A stretch of DNA of 64,000 nucleotides from Proteromonas lacertae (GCA_002245135.1 NGBS01000891.1:1-64000); one strand, 5' to 3'; shown: positions 22,728-33,960, counted from the stretch's first letter. A program made the numbers and translations. The notes: generated by a model from the sequence alone, not told the origin.

Positions 22728-23248
22728 ATGAATTATTTGTTGTATTTCTTATGCATGTCGTGTTGTATAATCATATCTAAAAGTGAAAATATAAATGTAA
22801 TCAATTCTATAAACTTAGTATATGATAATATCACTGCATCAAAGACATTACAAAAGACAAATCAAGGTATTGTGATATAGATGATATAAAAGTAGCTCAA
22901 ATTAGTTCCACTACAAAAAAAGAAGTTTATTATCGTTTTGAACATGGTACAAATAATATAAATGTTAATTATTTTTCTATATATTTGTGTGACAACCATA
23001 ATCAATGTTACGGCAAATTTAGTAAATTACCCGCTGAACCGAAGGAAAATAAGACTTTAAAAGTGATTAGTATGGTGTTTGAAGTAAGTATTGCATTATT
23101 AATATGCTGTTGCATATGTTTGGGTATTGCTGGCGCTAGTAGAGATAGTAGTTCATCTTCTAGGGTTGCAAGTGATAATAGTGGTGGATTTATTGGCATA
23201 TCTATAATTGAAATTGGTGTATCTTCAACATCTACTCGTAGGAATTGA
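22728..23248 (+). CDS. Shortened, frame-interrupted array member
   Basis: Signal peptide MNYLLYFLCMSCCIIISKS from 22728, then NVINSIN and LQKTNQG as in other copies. The frame meets TAG at 22878-22880; family-like sequence (DIKVAQISS, VYYRFE, YFSIYLCDNHNQCYGK) continues in a frame two bases on, reachable by +1 steps at TAG and at the next TGA (22882-22884). The central YCGFT block is missing. The helix has ALLICCCICLGI and the tail is Ser-rich. Probably a decaying copy, though the second half is open to 23248. Confidence 0.5.
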
Positions 23249-23419
23249 AATTAAATATATAAACAATATACGACTATATTATCTAATTTCTTCTATAATT
23301 ATTCCTACTATTATTAGTATGATTGTTAGCATGTGTGATAAATATATAAATCTTCATACTTATTGTTTTAACAAAACAACCAATTCAAACCTCTATCAAG
23401 CTTTTTGATACTTTTTTGT

Positions 23420-24298
23420 ATGAAGTGTTCTATTTATATTTTATTCGTTTTGTGCTTATTAAACTTATCAAGTTGTGAGTATATATATGTTACAAACGCT
23501 AAAAAGTCTGTTTATCGAAATTTAACTCTATCAACTCCAAATAGTATTATTAAAACAAATTTAAAAGGTAGTTCGGATGTAAATATAAATAATGTAAATG
23601 TGTATAAAAATACGGAAGGTTACAAGTATTTTGCTTCTGGATATGTTACAATATCCAACAGTTGGAATTACGATTATCTTTACTGTGGTTTTACAGAGCA
23701 TGAACCAGAGACCAGTGATCTAAGATATTTTGTTAAGTATAGTCTAGATGCTACAAGTAGTTACTCTAGAATAGAATTAGAAATTGGTTACGATCACGAT
23801 GCTAAATATTTTTCATGTTTTGTATGTGATTCTAGTGTATGTTACGGCATGATGAAGAAGTTCTCATCTCATTCTGAAATAATAGATATTGTAATAGTTG
23901 TGATTGTTGTTATATTGATATGTTGTTGCTGTTTTGGTTGTGGTTGTTATGGCTATAGTCGTAATAAGGCTAGATATAACAATAATAATCTTCCAGTTAC
24001 TAATGGAATTCCTGTTTCTAATAATGTAAATGTAAATCCTATTACACCAGTTAATAATCAAGTAGTATATGCTGTTCAAAATCCTGATGGAAGTATTCAA
24101 TATTATTCAGCTGCTGGTGTTAATTGTGTTACTCCATCTGTTCAAATTCCTTCAACACCAATACCATCTACAGGAGGATGTGAAGTAGTTATGAATAATA
24201 ATACAGTTCAAGAAATACCAATGAATAACTATATTTCTCCTCAAACACAACAAAATAGCTCAAATGAACCTACTTATATGCCTCCTCAACTAAATTAA
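23420..24298 (+). CDS. Single-pass surface protein, array member
   Basis: 292 residues, one exon, start ATG 23420 (signal KCSIYILFVLCLLNLSSC). Outer domain: VTNAKKS, KTNLKGSS, YFASGYVTISNSWNY, LYCGFTEHEPETSDLRYF, YFSCFVCDSSVCYG. Helix VIVVIVVILICCCCFGCGCY is followed by a basic stop-transfer (SRNKARY). The 120-residue tail contains PVTNGIPVSNNVNVNP and NQVVYAVQNPDGSIQYY; the latter is shared almost word for word with the 25535 copy, so this tail is under constraint or recently exchanged. Function unknown. Confidence 0.82.
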   Translation: MKCSIYILFVLCLLNLSSCEYIYVTNAKKSVYRNLTLSTPNSIIKTNLKGSSDVNINNVNVYKNTEGYKYFASGYVTISNSWNYDYLYCGFTEHEPETSDLRYFVKYSLDATSSYSRIELEIGYDHDAKYFSCFVCDSSVCYGMMKKFSSHSEIIDIVIVVIVVILICCCCFGCGCYGYSRNKARYNNNNLPVTNGIPVSNNVNVNPITPVNNQVVYAVQNPDGSIQYYSAAGVNCVTPSVQIPSTPIPSTGGCEVVMNNNTVQEIPMNNYISPQTQQNSSNEPTYMPPQLN

Positions 24299-24406
24299 TT
24301 ATACTATACATACAAGTATAATCTTGAAATGTTTAGTTATTTGATCAAGTCTTATATAAAACAACAAAAAAAATGTAAAATTTGACTATTTCATCTGTTT
24401 TTTAAA

Positions 24407-25095
24407 ATGAAACATTTTGCTATATTCTTTTCATTATTACACTTATTGTGTTATTCAAAAAGCGATTTTGCTATTTATTACTAATACAAAAAGCTTTTAC
24501 ATTAGTAATTTTACACAAAATTATCATAATGAAAAATTTAAAACAAGTCTCAAAGGCAGTTCAGGTGACGTTGATATTGATGACATTGATATATATGAAA
24601 ATGAGTATGGTTATACATATTATGCTTTTGGTAATGTAAAACTCTATAACCCTAACAGATATATAGCATTATATTGTGGTTTTACTAATGGTGAACCAAC
24701 ACAGTGATATAATGGGATTTCCTGGTATTTCAATCCCAAGCACTAGTTATAGTGGAGTGAAAGTTCCTGTAAAAGTGGGAAGCGATAGAGATGATGTTGA
24801 TCACTTTTCATGTTATGCATGTGATTATAGTTATTGTTATGGACAGACAATGAGTTTATTATCCCTTTCAACAGCTGCCATTGTTATAATTATAGTAGTT
24901 GTTATTGTTGTTATTTTAGTATGTTGTGGATGTTGTTATGGTATATATCGCCGTAAATCGAGTTTATCACACAGAAAAAGTAATGTACCAGTTACAAACG
25001 GTATTGCTGTTCCTTATATTGGTAATGCAAATCCAAATATAAATAATACAGCTCAAGCAACACATGTAGGTGTTTATTCTCCACCTCAACCATAA
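24407..25095 (+). CDS. Array member with two frame changes
   Basis: Signal peptide MKHFAIFFSLLHLLCYSKS from ATG 24407. The frame ends at TAA 24482-24484; one base on, the family sequence continues (NTKSFYISN, KTSLKGSSGD, YTYYAFGN, YCGFTNGEPTQ) until TGA 24705-24707. Again one base on it continues (DIMGFPGIS, FSCYACDYSYCYG, helix, tail) to 25095. Counting across the first break gives the same spacing (33 residues) to KGSS as in the 23420 gene. Both changes are +1 at a stop. Either a recently damaged copy or one decoded by frameshifting; see findings. Confidence 0.6.
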
Positions 25096-25534
25096 CCTAT
25101 CAAAATAATCGAGGTTTAAACCAGTAATCTTATTTACTAAAAATTATATGCCTATGATTATGTTAATATGTGTTTTGATTTTGTGATATTTTTGACATTA
25201 CATAATAAGAATATATTATTTTTGTAAAAATTATATAGGATTTAGCAATAACAATAGTGTTTTATATCATAATTTTTCACCCACATATCAAATTTTCACT
25301 TGCTGACATTGAAATACAAGAAGGCGAGAATGATTGTACATATTATGCTCAAGGTATCTTTAAAAGAAAATATAGCAATAAAAAATGATGATTATAAACA
25401 ATAGTTGAATAATTTATATTTTAATATGATTTAAATGTGTAAAATATGATATTTTGAATATAAAATGGACATGTAAAAAGTATGTAAAATTTCTCTCAAA
25501 CCTATATCAAGTTTATTAATCTTTGTTATTGAAA
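25096..25534 (+). pseudogene. Spacer with a relic of the surface-protein family
   Basis: Most of this stretch is non-coding. Around 25300-25385 one frame reads DIEIQEGENDCTYYAQGIF, matching the VDNLYIYENKNGYTYYATGY block of the neighbours. Nothing of the signal peptide, helix or tail remains, so it is a short remnant. Confidence 0.5.
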
Positions 25535-26467
25535 ATGAAATATTCTTACTTCATATTTGTTATATGTTTAATAAGTATATCGAAAACCGAACGTTTATCA
25601 ACTATAAATAAAGAAAAATCAATGAATAGTAGTTTTATAATATATTCTCAGAATCTAAATAATAAACATCTAAAAGGTAGTTCAGGTGATGTAAATGTGG
25701 ATAATCTATACATATATGAGAATAAAAATGGATATACATATTATGCTACTGGATATGCGAAAATATACAACAGTTACAGCTATAAAACTTTCCGTTGCGG
25801 GTTTTCTACTGGAATACCAACTCAAAACGAAATAAATCGATTCGATAGTACAACTATAACACCTGAATATTACTATACAACAATAACTGTAAATATAGGA
25901 AGTAATAACAAAGATAATGATTATTTTTCATGTTATGCATGTGATAGTAAATATTGTTATGGATGGAATATCTCTTTTTCTCCAAGTGAAGAATCATCTT
26001 TATCATCCACTACATTAATATTAATAATAGTAGGAAGTATTGTTGGATTTATTGTTCTTATATTGATATGCTGTTGTTGTTGTTGTATTATTTATCGTAG
26101 TAAGACAAGTATTACTAGTAGAAATAGTAATGCTCCTGTTGTATCTGGAATACCAGTTTCAAACAATGTAAACTATGATACATCTGCTAATCCTGTTGTT
26201 GTTTCAAATGCTATGAATCAAAATCCAATTTCAATTAATACTCCTGTTTCTAATAACGTAAATTACAATGCAAACACCAATCATGTTGTTGTTGCAAGTA
26301 ATATTATTCCAAATTCAGTTGCAAATACTACTCCTGTGTATAACAGTGTAAATGTAAATCCAGTTTCACCACTTGAAAATCAAGTAGTATATGCTATACA
26401 AAACCCAGACGGAAGTTTTGAGTATTATACAACTAATCCAGCAGTTATTGTAAACTCTTATCAATAA
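25535..26467 (+). CDS. Single-pass surface protein, longest-tailed array member
   Basis: 310 residues, one exon, start ATG 25535. Signal KYSYFIFVICLISISKT; outer domain with KGSSGDVNVDNL, YTYYATGYAKIYNSYSY, FRCGFSTGIPTQNEINRF and YFSCYACDSKYCYG. Helix LILIIVGSIVGFIVLILI runs into six cysteines (CCCCCC), then a basic patch. The tail repeats (P/N)VSNNVNYxxxxNxVVV about three times and ends with NQVVYAIQNPDGSFEYY, nearly the same as in the 23420 copy. The tail repeats suggest expansion by slippage. Confidence 0.82.
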   Translation: MKYSYFIFVICLISISKTERLSTINKEKSMNSSFIIYSQNLNNKHLKGSSGDVNVDNLYIYENKNGYTYYATGYAKIYNSYSYKTFRCGFSTGIPTQNEINRFDSTTITPEYYYTTITVNIGSNNKDNDYFSCYACDSKYCYGWNISFSPSEESSLSSTTLILIIVGSIVGFIVLILICCCCCCIIYRSKTSITSRNSNAPVVSGIPVSNNVNYDTSANPVVVSNAMNQNPISINTPVSNNVNYNANTNHVVVASNIIPNSVANTTPVYNSVNVNPVSPLENQVVYAIQNPDGSFEYYTTNPAVIVNSYQ

Positions 26468-26609
26468 ATTAAAATACCAACATTTTCATCATTCAGAAGA
26501 AAAAAAAACAATTGTAATTGATAACTAAATTAATCAACTTATTATTTCTTTCATTATTTTTAAATTATATTAAAAAAAATACATATATAAAACTACAATA
26601 CATATAATT

Positions 26610-27805
26610 TTACTTAAATCTTTTTAATATTATTAAATTTTTATTCTCTTTCATTGCATTTTTATCAGTTATTCTATCCATTATAGTCTTAATATCATTA
26701 CCATGTTGTAGGATATAATCATTTGGATTTTTATTATTTAATACTCTCTTTATTTTTTCTGTTAATCTCTTTGCAAATATTTGTGATGTCATTCTTCCTC
26801 CTTCTTTATCAATTATTTCATATATAAATCTTTCATTCAAAGCAGTTAATGATTGAGACATTAATTCTTTGTATGATAATTTCATTCCATCCTATAAAAG
26901 AATATTAATTAAAAAGAACATAAATACAATATTTGCTGTACTTTCTTCTTCTTCTTCACTTTCATCTTCTTCTTCACTTTCTGATGGATTTAATAAATTA
27001 TCCTACATTAATAAATATAATTAAATAAATACTAATTCTTCTTCTACTTCATTTGTATTTGTATTCTCTTCAACAGTTAAATTTTCATCATCACTCAAAT
27101 TCTCTGCATCATCATAATCAACATCAGCACCTAATATATATATTAATATGTATAATAATATACATGCAAAATCTCTTGCTTCTCTTGTATCTTCATCATC
27201 ATCATTCAATATATCATCACCTGCTCCACTGTCATTTAATCCTTTCTTAGTTCCTCCTGGTAATACTGAAAAGGGATTTGATTCTGGAGGTTTATTATCT
27301 TTATTCTCTACCACTTTTATTACCCTATCTACTGTATTTTGTTTCTATTTTGAGAAATATAATAAAATATTATTCAATACAATTTTTGGTTTTTTGTTTT
27401 TCTCGATTTTTTCTATCTCTTCGAGAGTCAAGGTTGGTTTTACTCTTCTTGGAGTCTTTTTTACTCTGTAATTCATTGTAATTGGTATGACTTGAAATAC
27501 TGGATTTTGACAAGCAAGACACGGCGGGTCATGAGGACACTTTGCTCTTATTGCGACTAATAATAAAAATTCCAATATTAATACCATTAGTTATATTATT
27601 ACCTTCTGCAACACCACTAAACAATTCAGTTCCATCTTCAGAATTAAAAACTACCCCTGTTTCAATAGGATCACTTCTCATATACTTATCAGATTTTACA
27701 ACACTATTAATTAATAATATACACTAATAATCAATACACTTTGCTCACTGGGTATTGATTTGCGGAAAAATCAGGTAATTCGTCCATGTTGGGGAAAATT
27801 GCCAT
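26610..27805 (-). CDS. Acidic protein of unknown function with Cys-rich N-terminal part
   Basis: Six or seven short exons reading from ATG 27805 (MAIFPNMDELPDFSANQYP) to the stop near 26610. Introns of about 26-46 nt with GTAT/GTAA donors restore one frame through VVKSDKYMRSDPIETG, then AKCPHDPPCLACQNP and VKPTLTLEEIEKIEKNKKP, then ENKDNKPPESNPF, an acidic stretch (DDDEDTREARD; SESEEDESEEEEE) and a helical end (SYKELMSQSLTALNERFIYE). The HxxxCxxC cluster could bind zinc. The acid-rich middle is typical of nuclear or chromatin-linked proteins, but I do not recognise the family. Confidence 0.6.
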
Positions 27806-27896
27806 GTGTTGAGCTTGTTTAGTTATTACTAACTTCAGTTTTTTCTCATTTTTATTATTCATGTTTGACAAAAGCTTGATTTATCAAAATTTCAAA

Positions 27897-30800
27897 ATGA
27901 AATTATTCTCTTTACAAAATGTATTGTTAGTAATAGTGTTAATAAATGTATAAAAGAGATGTTACATACAATATAAATGTATAGAATTATGGTGTAAATT
28001 GTTTAAATGTGGAAAGTTTTGAACCTTTTTGTAGTAAGACAAATTGGGAATTTGAAAACATGAATGAAGAGTTAATAAAATGGAAAGTGAAGAATACATT
28101 GTATTCTTTGGAGTTTCAATCCTATCAAACAGATTTGTATGATATAATACCAGTTTTATTGTGATTATTGTTTTATTAGTGCAATTCCAATAAAATGTGA
28201 TGGATATGAATATTTAGCTACTCAACATTTTCTTGATTCAGATGATTATCACACATTAACAAGAATAATTGGAAATGTTTTACCAGTGATATCTTCAACG
28301 CCGAAAGATATACAACCTAGAATGTCATATGCATCAGAAGAAAGAATAAATAATATAGGAGTTGTTCTATGCAGTGATTCATCATTATCATCCAATTACA
28401 TGTTGTTTTTTGTATATTTAATAATATATATTATTTATTCATACAATTATATATAGAATATGAATGTTACATATGGTTCAGAATATAATATTACAATATT
28501 AATTCTCAATTCTAATAGTAAAAATACAAATTGCATTGTTTTGTCACACAATTATAACAAGGATAGTGAATTACTAAAAGATTTACATTTTGATTTGATA
28601 ATAATGAATGACATAGAAAAAGAATTCTATTTGTTGTTATTATTTCAACAGAGATATAGTGAGTTTCAAATAATGATTGGAGATTATTATGATGTTGATT
28701 TACCTACATTAGATTATGTTATAGTAAATGATAATAAAAAGAATAAAAGAATTGATGATAAATCAGTTTCTAATAACCATTATCAACTACTTTCATTTTC
28801 GTCATATTTATATTATAATCCTTCATTAAATACTTCTGGTAAACAAAATTTATCTTTTTATAATCTTAATGATACTAGAAAATATGCTATTACCTATATA
28901 GATGATATTTTCTGGGATGAATATTTTGATACATTGACAATAATATTAGATGATATACAAGATCTGGATATTATTATAGTAGTGAAGTATATATATATAT
29001 ATATATATTTATTTATTATAAAATTATAGTGAAGAATTGGAAATGAGAGTAAGGAGTTATATAATGCAAAAGAATCCTAAGTATTTGAATAGATTTAAAT
29101 ATTTTATATTACAAAAAAATAATCAACTTTGGGATGCTGCTAAGTTTTATTCAACAATGACTGTTGGACTACTACCATTTCCATATTTTGATTTATCTTT
29201 TGCTATATCTCTATTAGAAGCTCATGTATATAGTTATTGTAATTATATTTGTTATTAGATGAGTATAGTTATGTTAAATAAAGATGATTTTAACTCTAAT
29301 ACTGTTAAGAGAATTATAAAATCGTTGTTATTAGAGACATTGTATTGTTATTATTATTGATTTGAAAAAATATTCATTTTAATAGGATATGTAAAGATAA
29401 AGCTTCTTATATCAAAATGGCAGAATTTATTTTAACAAACAATGTTGATATTAGTAGTGAATATTTGGATAGATGTCTATTTAATAATAGAATTACTGGA
29501 ATTGAGTGGATTTCTCTGTTTACAAATTTATTGGTATTATTTATGATATTAACTAATAACATATATATATAGAAACCACCAATCAAAGAATATGATCCAA
29601 ACTTCAATGAAATAGTTGATAATTTTTCCTCAGCTTATGCTTCAGAACAAGCTGGTTTGTATGATTTATACTACAATAAAACATCATTGCATTTTACATA
29701 TTTGCCTACTAATGATAAGCTATTTAAATCATATATATATATCAGTTCATTGAAAAGAGGTTCAGAAAATATTTGTTTTTTGCCATATATATATGGCGTT
29801 AGTCCAAATTATGATTTCATAGTTACTATGTCTTATATTATGGCAAGAACCGAGAATAATGTTTATGCATTTTCATTTCTAAAAAGAATGATGATGGATA
29901 TAGAATTTTTAGAAGAAAAAATGATTAGAAAACTATATCTTTCTTTTTCATATATTGTTAATGAAATGAATCTAGTATAATGTTCAAATTATATTTGATA
30001 GCCAAAGGATTGTTTTAGAATAATTACAGATTTAACTGTATTGCGACCATTTGAAGAGAAAGATAAATATAATTTAATATGTTTATCATTTATGAATACT
30101 ACTCTCTATGATGTTGTATAATATAATTTTGCTAATTGTTTTGTTTATTTAGGATATTCTTGTTGATGTTTTTTTGAAACATAAACCTGAAGTTACCAAC
30201 AGAACATATATCAGAAATATTTTACATCATTTAAATAAATTCCCAGAATTGACTAATGCATTAGTGTTTAATATGATTGCTCCAAAATACGTTTATGGTT
30301 TAGAGACTTATTGTGAAGATTTATATAGTGAATTTTATTATTTACTTCCATCTTACTACAAATTAGCAGATAGTAAATATCCAAATGATATTCATATTCA
30401 TTTAATAGTTCAATATTATAAACCAAAGTATAGTAAAAGAGAAGTATAGATAAATATCGTTATAGCATTTAACTTTAATAGGAAGAAGTGAATACCTGCT
30501 TTGTTAATAATCTGCTGCAGAATGACATTGTTGCTATTCACACACTGAATGAAGAAGAATATGATTTTTCAGCTTTTCCAAACAATGAAAAAATTAGACA
30601 AGTTGTAATTGGAGAAAGATTGAGTTTCAACAAAGCAATGAAATATGCTGAAGAGAATATAAGGAAGGATGATTATGTAATAATAGCAAATAGTGATATA
30701 TATTTTGATAATACAATAAAACTATTATACAGTATTTTTTATATATTCATATATATGAAAATAATAGATATTAATTTCACTAATATAATTATTTCATTGT

Positions 30801-31157
30801 CAAGATGGCAAAATGTATGGTTATTATATTTATTTTAATATAGAATCATTTTAATGCAAGATCAGATAGTCAAGATGCCTGGATTTTCAAAAACCCTGTA
30901 CTACCTTCAATTATCAATGGGCAAGAAATAAAAATGGGATTTCCAGGATGTGATCAGAGAATTGCAAGTGTAATAAGAGAGAATGGATTGGAATGCGTAA
31001 ATTTTGGATATGAAATACACTCATTTCATCTTCATTCAAATTTTTCTGTATTAAACATTATGTTTGTTTATTTTTTTAATTATAATAGAGAGATTATGAT
31101 CCAGTCAATGATAAAATACCAGGACACTACGAGCATGTAAATTTTAATAAAATATAA
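27897..31157 (+). CDS. Large secretory glycosyltransferase-like protein
   Basis: About 900 residues in some 14 exons with 26-45-nt introns. Signal peptide KLFSLQNVLLVIVLIN. The C-terminal third carries the signature of a nucleotide-sugar-transferase-like family: HLIVQYY, RLSFNKAMKYA, ANSDIYFD (the DxD-type site), LSRWQN, RSDSQDAWIFK and FPGCDQRIASVI, ending near HVNFNKI. The N-terminal two thirds (with CSKTNWEFENM and LLPFPYFDLSF) have no recognised domain but align in style with surface-glycan enzymes. One join is uncertain: the frame ends at TGA 28162-28164 and resumes either +1 or after a 19-nt GT-AG segment. It should act in ER/Golgi; substrate unknown. Confidence 0.65.
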
Positions 31158-31189
31158 CGTTTATAAATAAATAACATTACTAATTATTT

Positions 31190-31601
31190 CTAATTATTAT
31201 CACTCCATGTTTTTTGACACATAGCACATTTATAAAAAGTAGTAGCTGGTTCATCAGCTGATCTAATTTGCATTTGAATAAAATATGCAACATTATGTTC
31301 ACAATATGGACAACAAGCTATACAATATAATAAATTCATAGTACTTGATTCTGTTTTGGAAGCGTTGTCCCATTCGGCAGATCCTCCTCTCAGCACATCC
31401 CTTTCTTTTTGTTTAAATGATTTGACACTAATAATCTATTAACAATAGATTTTTTTAATTGAAAAAATACTTCTTTCTTAATGTCCATCACATATGGGCA
31501 AATTTTGCAAAAAAATCGTTGAGATGTCTATCGAATATCATATATTTAAATACATGTGTTTCTAAAAGTAACAAGGAACCACAGTTCGGACAAAAATTCA
31601 T
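31190..31601 (-). CDS. POLR3K: RNA polymerase III subunit C11 (POLR3K)
   Basis: Four exons with introns of about 26-35 nt, start ATG 31601. This small subunit carries the TFIIS-like RNA-cleavage activity of Pol III and works in termination and reinitiation. N-terminal zinc ribbon: MNFCPNCGSLL then FFCKICPYV. Middle: VLRGGSAEWDN. C-terminal ribbon: CCPYCEHNVAYFIQMQIRSADEPATTFYKCAMCQKTW, in which RSADE holds the acidic pair essential for cleavage. Length (about 105 residues) is as expected. Its start lies 45 bp from the start of the divergent SMP-30-like gene. Confidence 0.93.
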
Positions 31602-31645
31602 TTTCTGTGGCTTGAGAAAAGCTTGATATTCAAAATAGAAAATAA

Positions 31646-33107
31646 ATGGTATATGAGATGTTATTTGTATGTATAAATAGGACATCGAAGAAAGAAGGAG
31701 AAGAGAAGTATGTTGATTGTTTTTAGTTTAATAGAATGTGAAGAATTATAATGATTCAAGCTGTTCTGAAGTATTTTGCAGTATTATAGTAATAATTGTG
31801 ATTTTGCTGCTGGGATATGTAATATATGCAGCATATATTACAAATCAGTATATTTAAGTAATTATTTATATCTTATAGAATGTTATTTAAAGTGATGAAT
31901 AACTTTAAGAGGGAGAAACGTCTCGCGCATATTGTAAAAAAGTATTAAAATAATTTTCATCGTTTATTGTAATTTATAGTATAATTGGAAAAGAAAGAAA
32001 TGATTTTGATGGTGTATTTATAAAATATGAATCAGAATTTGACATACTATTTCCTAATTACTTGCGGAATGGTGAAGTATTAGCTGAATCTTTATCACAT
32101 GGAGAAGGACCATTATTTATAGAAGGAGATTCAATGAAAACGGACAAATTATTATTTTCAGATACAATAGCCAATAGAATATATCAATTTACCTATGGAA
32201 ATGGTGTTGAGCTATTTCTCAATAATAGTGGAACAAATGAAAATTATAATCCTGAAATTGATATAAAGTCATATTATTATAAAGAGTTAGAACCTGGTTC
32301 AAATGGTTTAACTTCTCATCCATTTAATAAATCAATTATATTTATGTGTGAACATGGAGATCGAAGAGTATCTTATTTGGATTTAAAAACAAAAAAGAAA
32401 TACAATTTAACTGATAGATATAATGATAAGAGATTTAATAGTCCAAATGATATTATATATTCAAAGAAAACGAAAAGTTTATATTTTACTGATCCACCGT
32501 ATGGTTTACCATTACAAATAGCCAATGATCCTGAAGGTGAGTTAGGATATGAAGGAATCTTTAGAATAGAATTAAATGAAGATGATAATACAGCAAAATC
32601 AGTTCATGTATTAGCTAAAATGAATAAACCAAATGGAATAGCATTTTCACCAGATGAATCTAAATTGTATGTAAGTTCTAGTGATGATAGTAATCCGGCT
32701 TGGTATGTGTTTGATGTAAATGAAAATGGTCTGTTGGCAAATAAAAGAGAGTTTTATAATGCTGATCATTTGAGGAGTCATGATGTTGAAGGTTTACCTG
32801 ATGGACTTAAAGTGGATCAAAACGGATACATTTATGCAACTGGACTAGGTGGATTACATATATTTCATCCAGATGGTAGAAGAATATCTTTTTTTAAAAA
32901 TACATATTGTTAATTTTGTATATTTAACTCTGTTTTAAATTGGAATGATTCGTTTTCCTGAAGCTGTATCAAATGTCGCATTTGGAAGAACAAATTCAAT
33001 TAATTTGACAGAAATGTATGTTTTTTAACATGAATTGTTATTTTCATAATAGATTTATTGTTGGAAAGAAGTTGTATAGATTTAGATCACATATTCCTAA
33101 ATTATAA
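31646..33107 (+). CDS. SMP-30/gluconolactonase-like protein with signal anchor
   Basis: Beta-propeller hydrolase family that opens lactones such as gluconolactone or acts on related esters. Start is a three-base exon: ATG 31646-31648 is followed at once by a 32-nt intron (31649-31680). Then come DIEERRRRE, a membrane anchor (IIVIIVILLLGYVIYAAYI) and the propeller: GEGPLFI, SNGLTSHPF, FNSPNDIIY, YFTDPPYGLP, KPNGIAFSPDESKLYVS, HDVEGLPDGLKVDQNGYIY. These include the metal-ligand residues expected of the family (E of GEGP, N of SPNDI and N of KPNGI, D of LPDGLK). A 53-nt intron after NTY restores SNVAFGRT and the closing FIVGKKLYRFR. The anchored form suggests a luminal or surface enzyme. Confidence 0.8.
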
Positions 33108-33233
33108 ATGTATTATTGTTGTTATTATTATTTAATTCGCAGTGTTTTTGGTTTTTTATTGAAACGGGGTTGTCAAAATTTTGGTAAAAATAGATATTAT
33201 AGAAATTTCTTTTTGTTTAATCCTATCAAATAA

Positions 33234-33749
33234 ATGGTGCTAGTGGTATTGATTCCAGGATGTGGTAGTAAAACCACTATAGCCAAAACTTATAAAAATG
33301 TATTAGACATAGATAACTATTGGAATAAATCAGGAGATGTGGAGAAGAAGATGACAAATGAGTGGGAAAAAGCGTTAAAGAAAAATGATAAAAAGAGAGC
33401 AGAGGAGCTAGAGAGAGAATGTATGGAACAGAAAGCAAAAAACCTTATTTCATCACTAAGTTCTTCTCATGAACGTCCAGAGGTTATACTTTGTCAATCA
33501 GAAAGTCAATGGGATGTTTTAAATGATAGTTATTTAAAAGACAGTCTGAAGTGTTTAGTATGTGTTCCGAATGATAATTTTCATTCGACATTATTGAGTA
33601 AAAGAGGAGATAAAGAGTATATTGCTAATATATGTAGAAAGCAAAGGCAGGATTTATTGAAATGTAAAGTAGCACCAATACAATATTACAGAGATTTTAG
33701 TGAATTATATATGGTAATTAATAAAGTGCAAGCTCTTCGTTTGAAGTAA
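33234..33749 (+). CDS. Small P-loop-like protein
   Basis: 171 residues, one exon. The start VVLIPGCGSKTTIAKTY resembles a Walker A loop (GxxxxGKT) but with Ser-Lys-Thr-Thr spacing that is slightly off; DIDNYW follows where nucleotide kinases have an acidic DxD. A charged helix and a C-terminal half with VILCQSESQWDVL and CLVCVPND complete a Rossmann-like alternation. It may be a small nucleotide/polynucleotide kinase-like fold; no Walker B is certain. No intron. Confidence 0.6.
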   Translation: MVLVVLIPGCGSKTTIAKTYKNVLDIDNYWNKSGDVEKKMTNEWEKALKKNDKKRAEELERECMEQKAKNLISSLSSSHERPEVILCQSESQWDVLNDSYLKDSLKCLVCVPNDNFHSTLLSKRGDKEYIANICRKQRQDLLKCKVAPIQYYRDFSELYMVINKVQALRLK

Positions 33750-33960
33750 AGTATATTAATTAATATAGTATTCTATTAATAAATGAATTTAATACATTTT
33801 TATGTGAATAGCATTGTGTAGTGATTTTTTAAAAAATGTAATTATTACTGTTACTAATTGCAGTAATTAAAATACAGTTTCAAAAATTAAATCGTTTCAT
33901 TTTTGCACATTAGAATTGCAGTTAAATAGACTTTTTAGTATACTACATAATTTCATTTAA

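Larger units (their letters stand above)
20407..26467 (+). repeat. Tandem array of one surface-protein family
   Basis: At least six genes or gene-like copies plus two relics lie head to tail on the plus strand. Common plan: signal peptide; NAKxS and KTNLKGSS segment; (Y)xYYAxGxxxIxNSxxY; YCGFTxxxPxxSDIxxF; YFSCxACDSxxCYG; one helix ending in a Cys cluster; Asn/Pro/Val-rich cytoplasmic tail. Copies range from intact (21427, 23420, 25535) to frame-broken (22728, 24407) to fragments (22190, 25280). This is the pattern of a family growing by local duplication and loss. Confidence 0.8.

Noticed and set aside
32905-32960. Frame break in the SMP-30-like gene
   Set aside because: A 53-nt GT-AG intron joins the parts in frame and leads into the expected SNVAFGR motif.
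33234-33749. Possible viral-origin nucleotide kinase
   Set aside because: The P-loop is imperfect and nothing around it is virus-like; base composition matches the neighbours.
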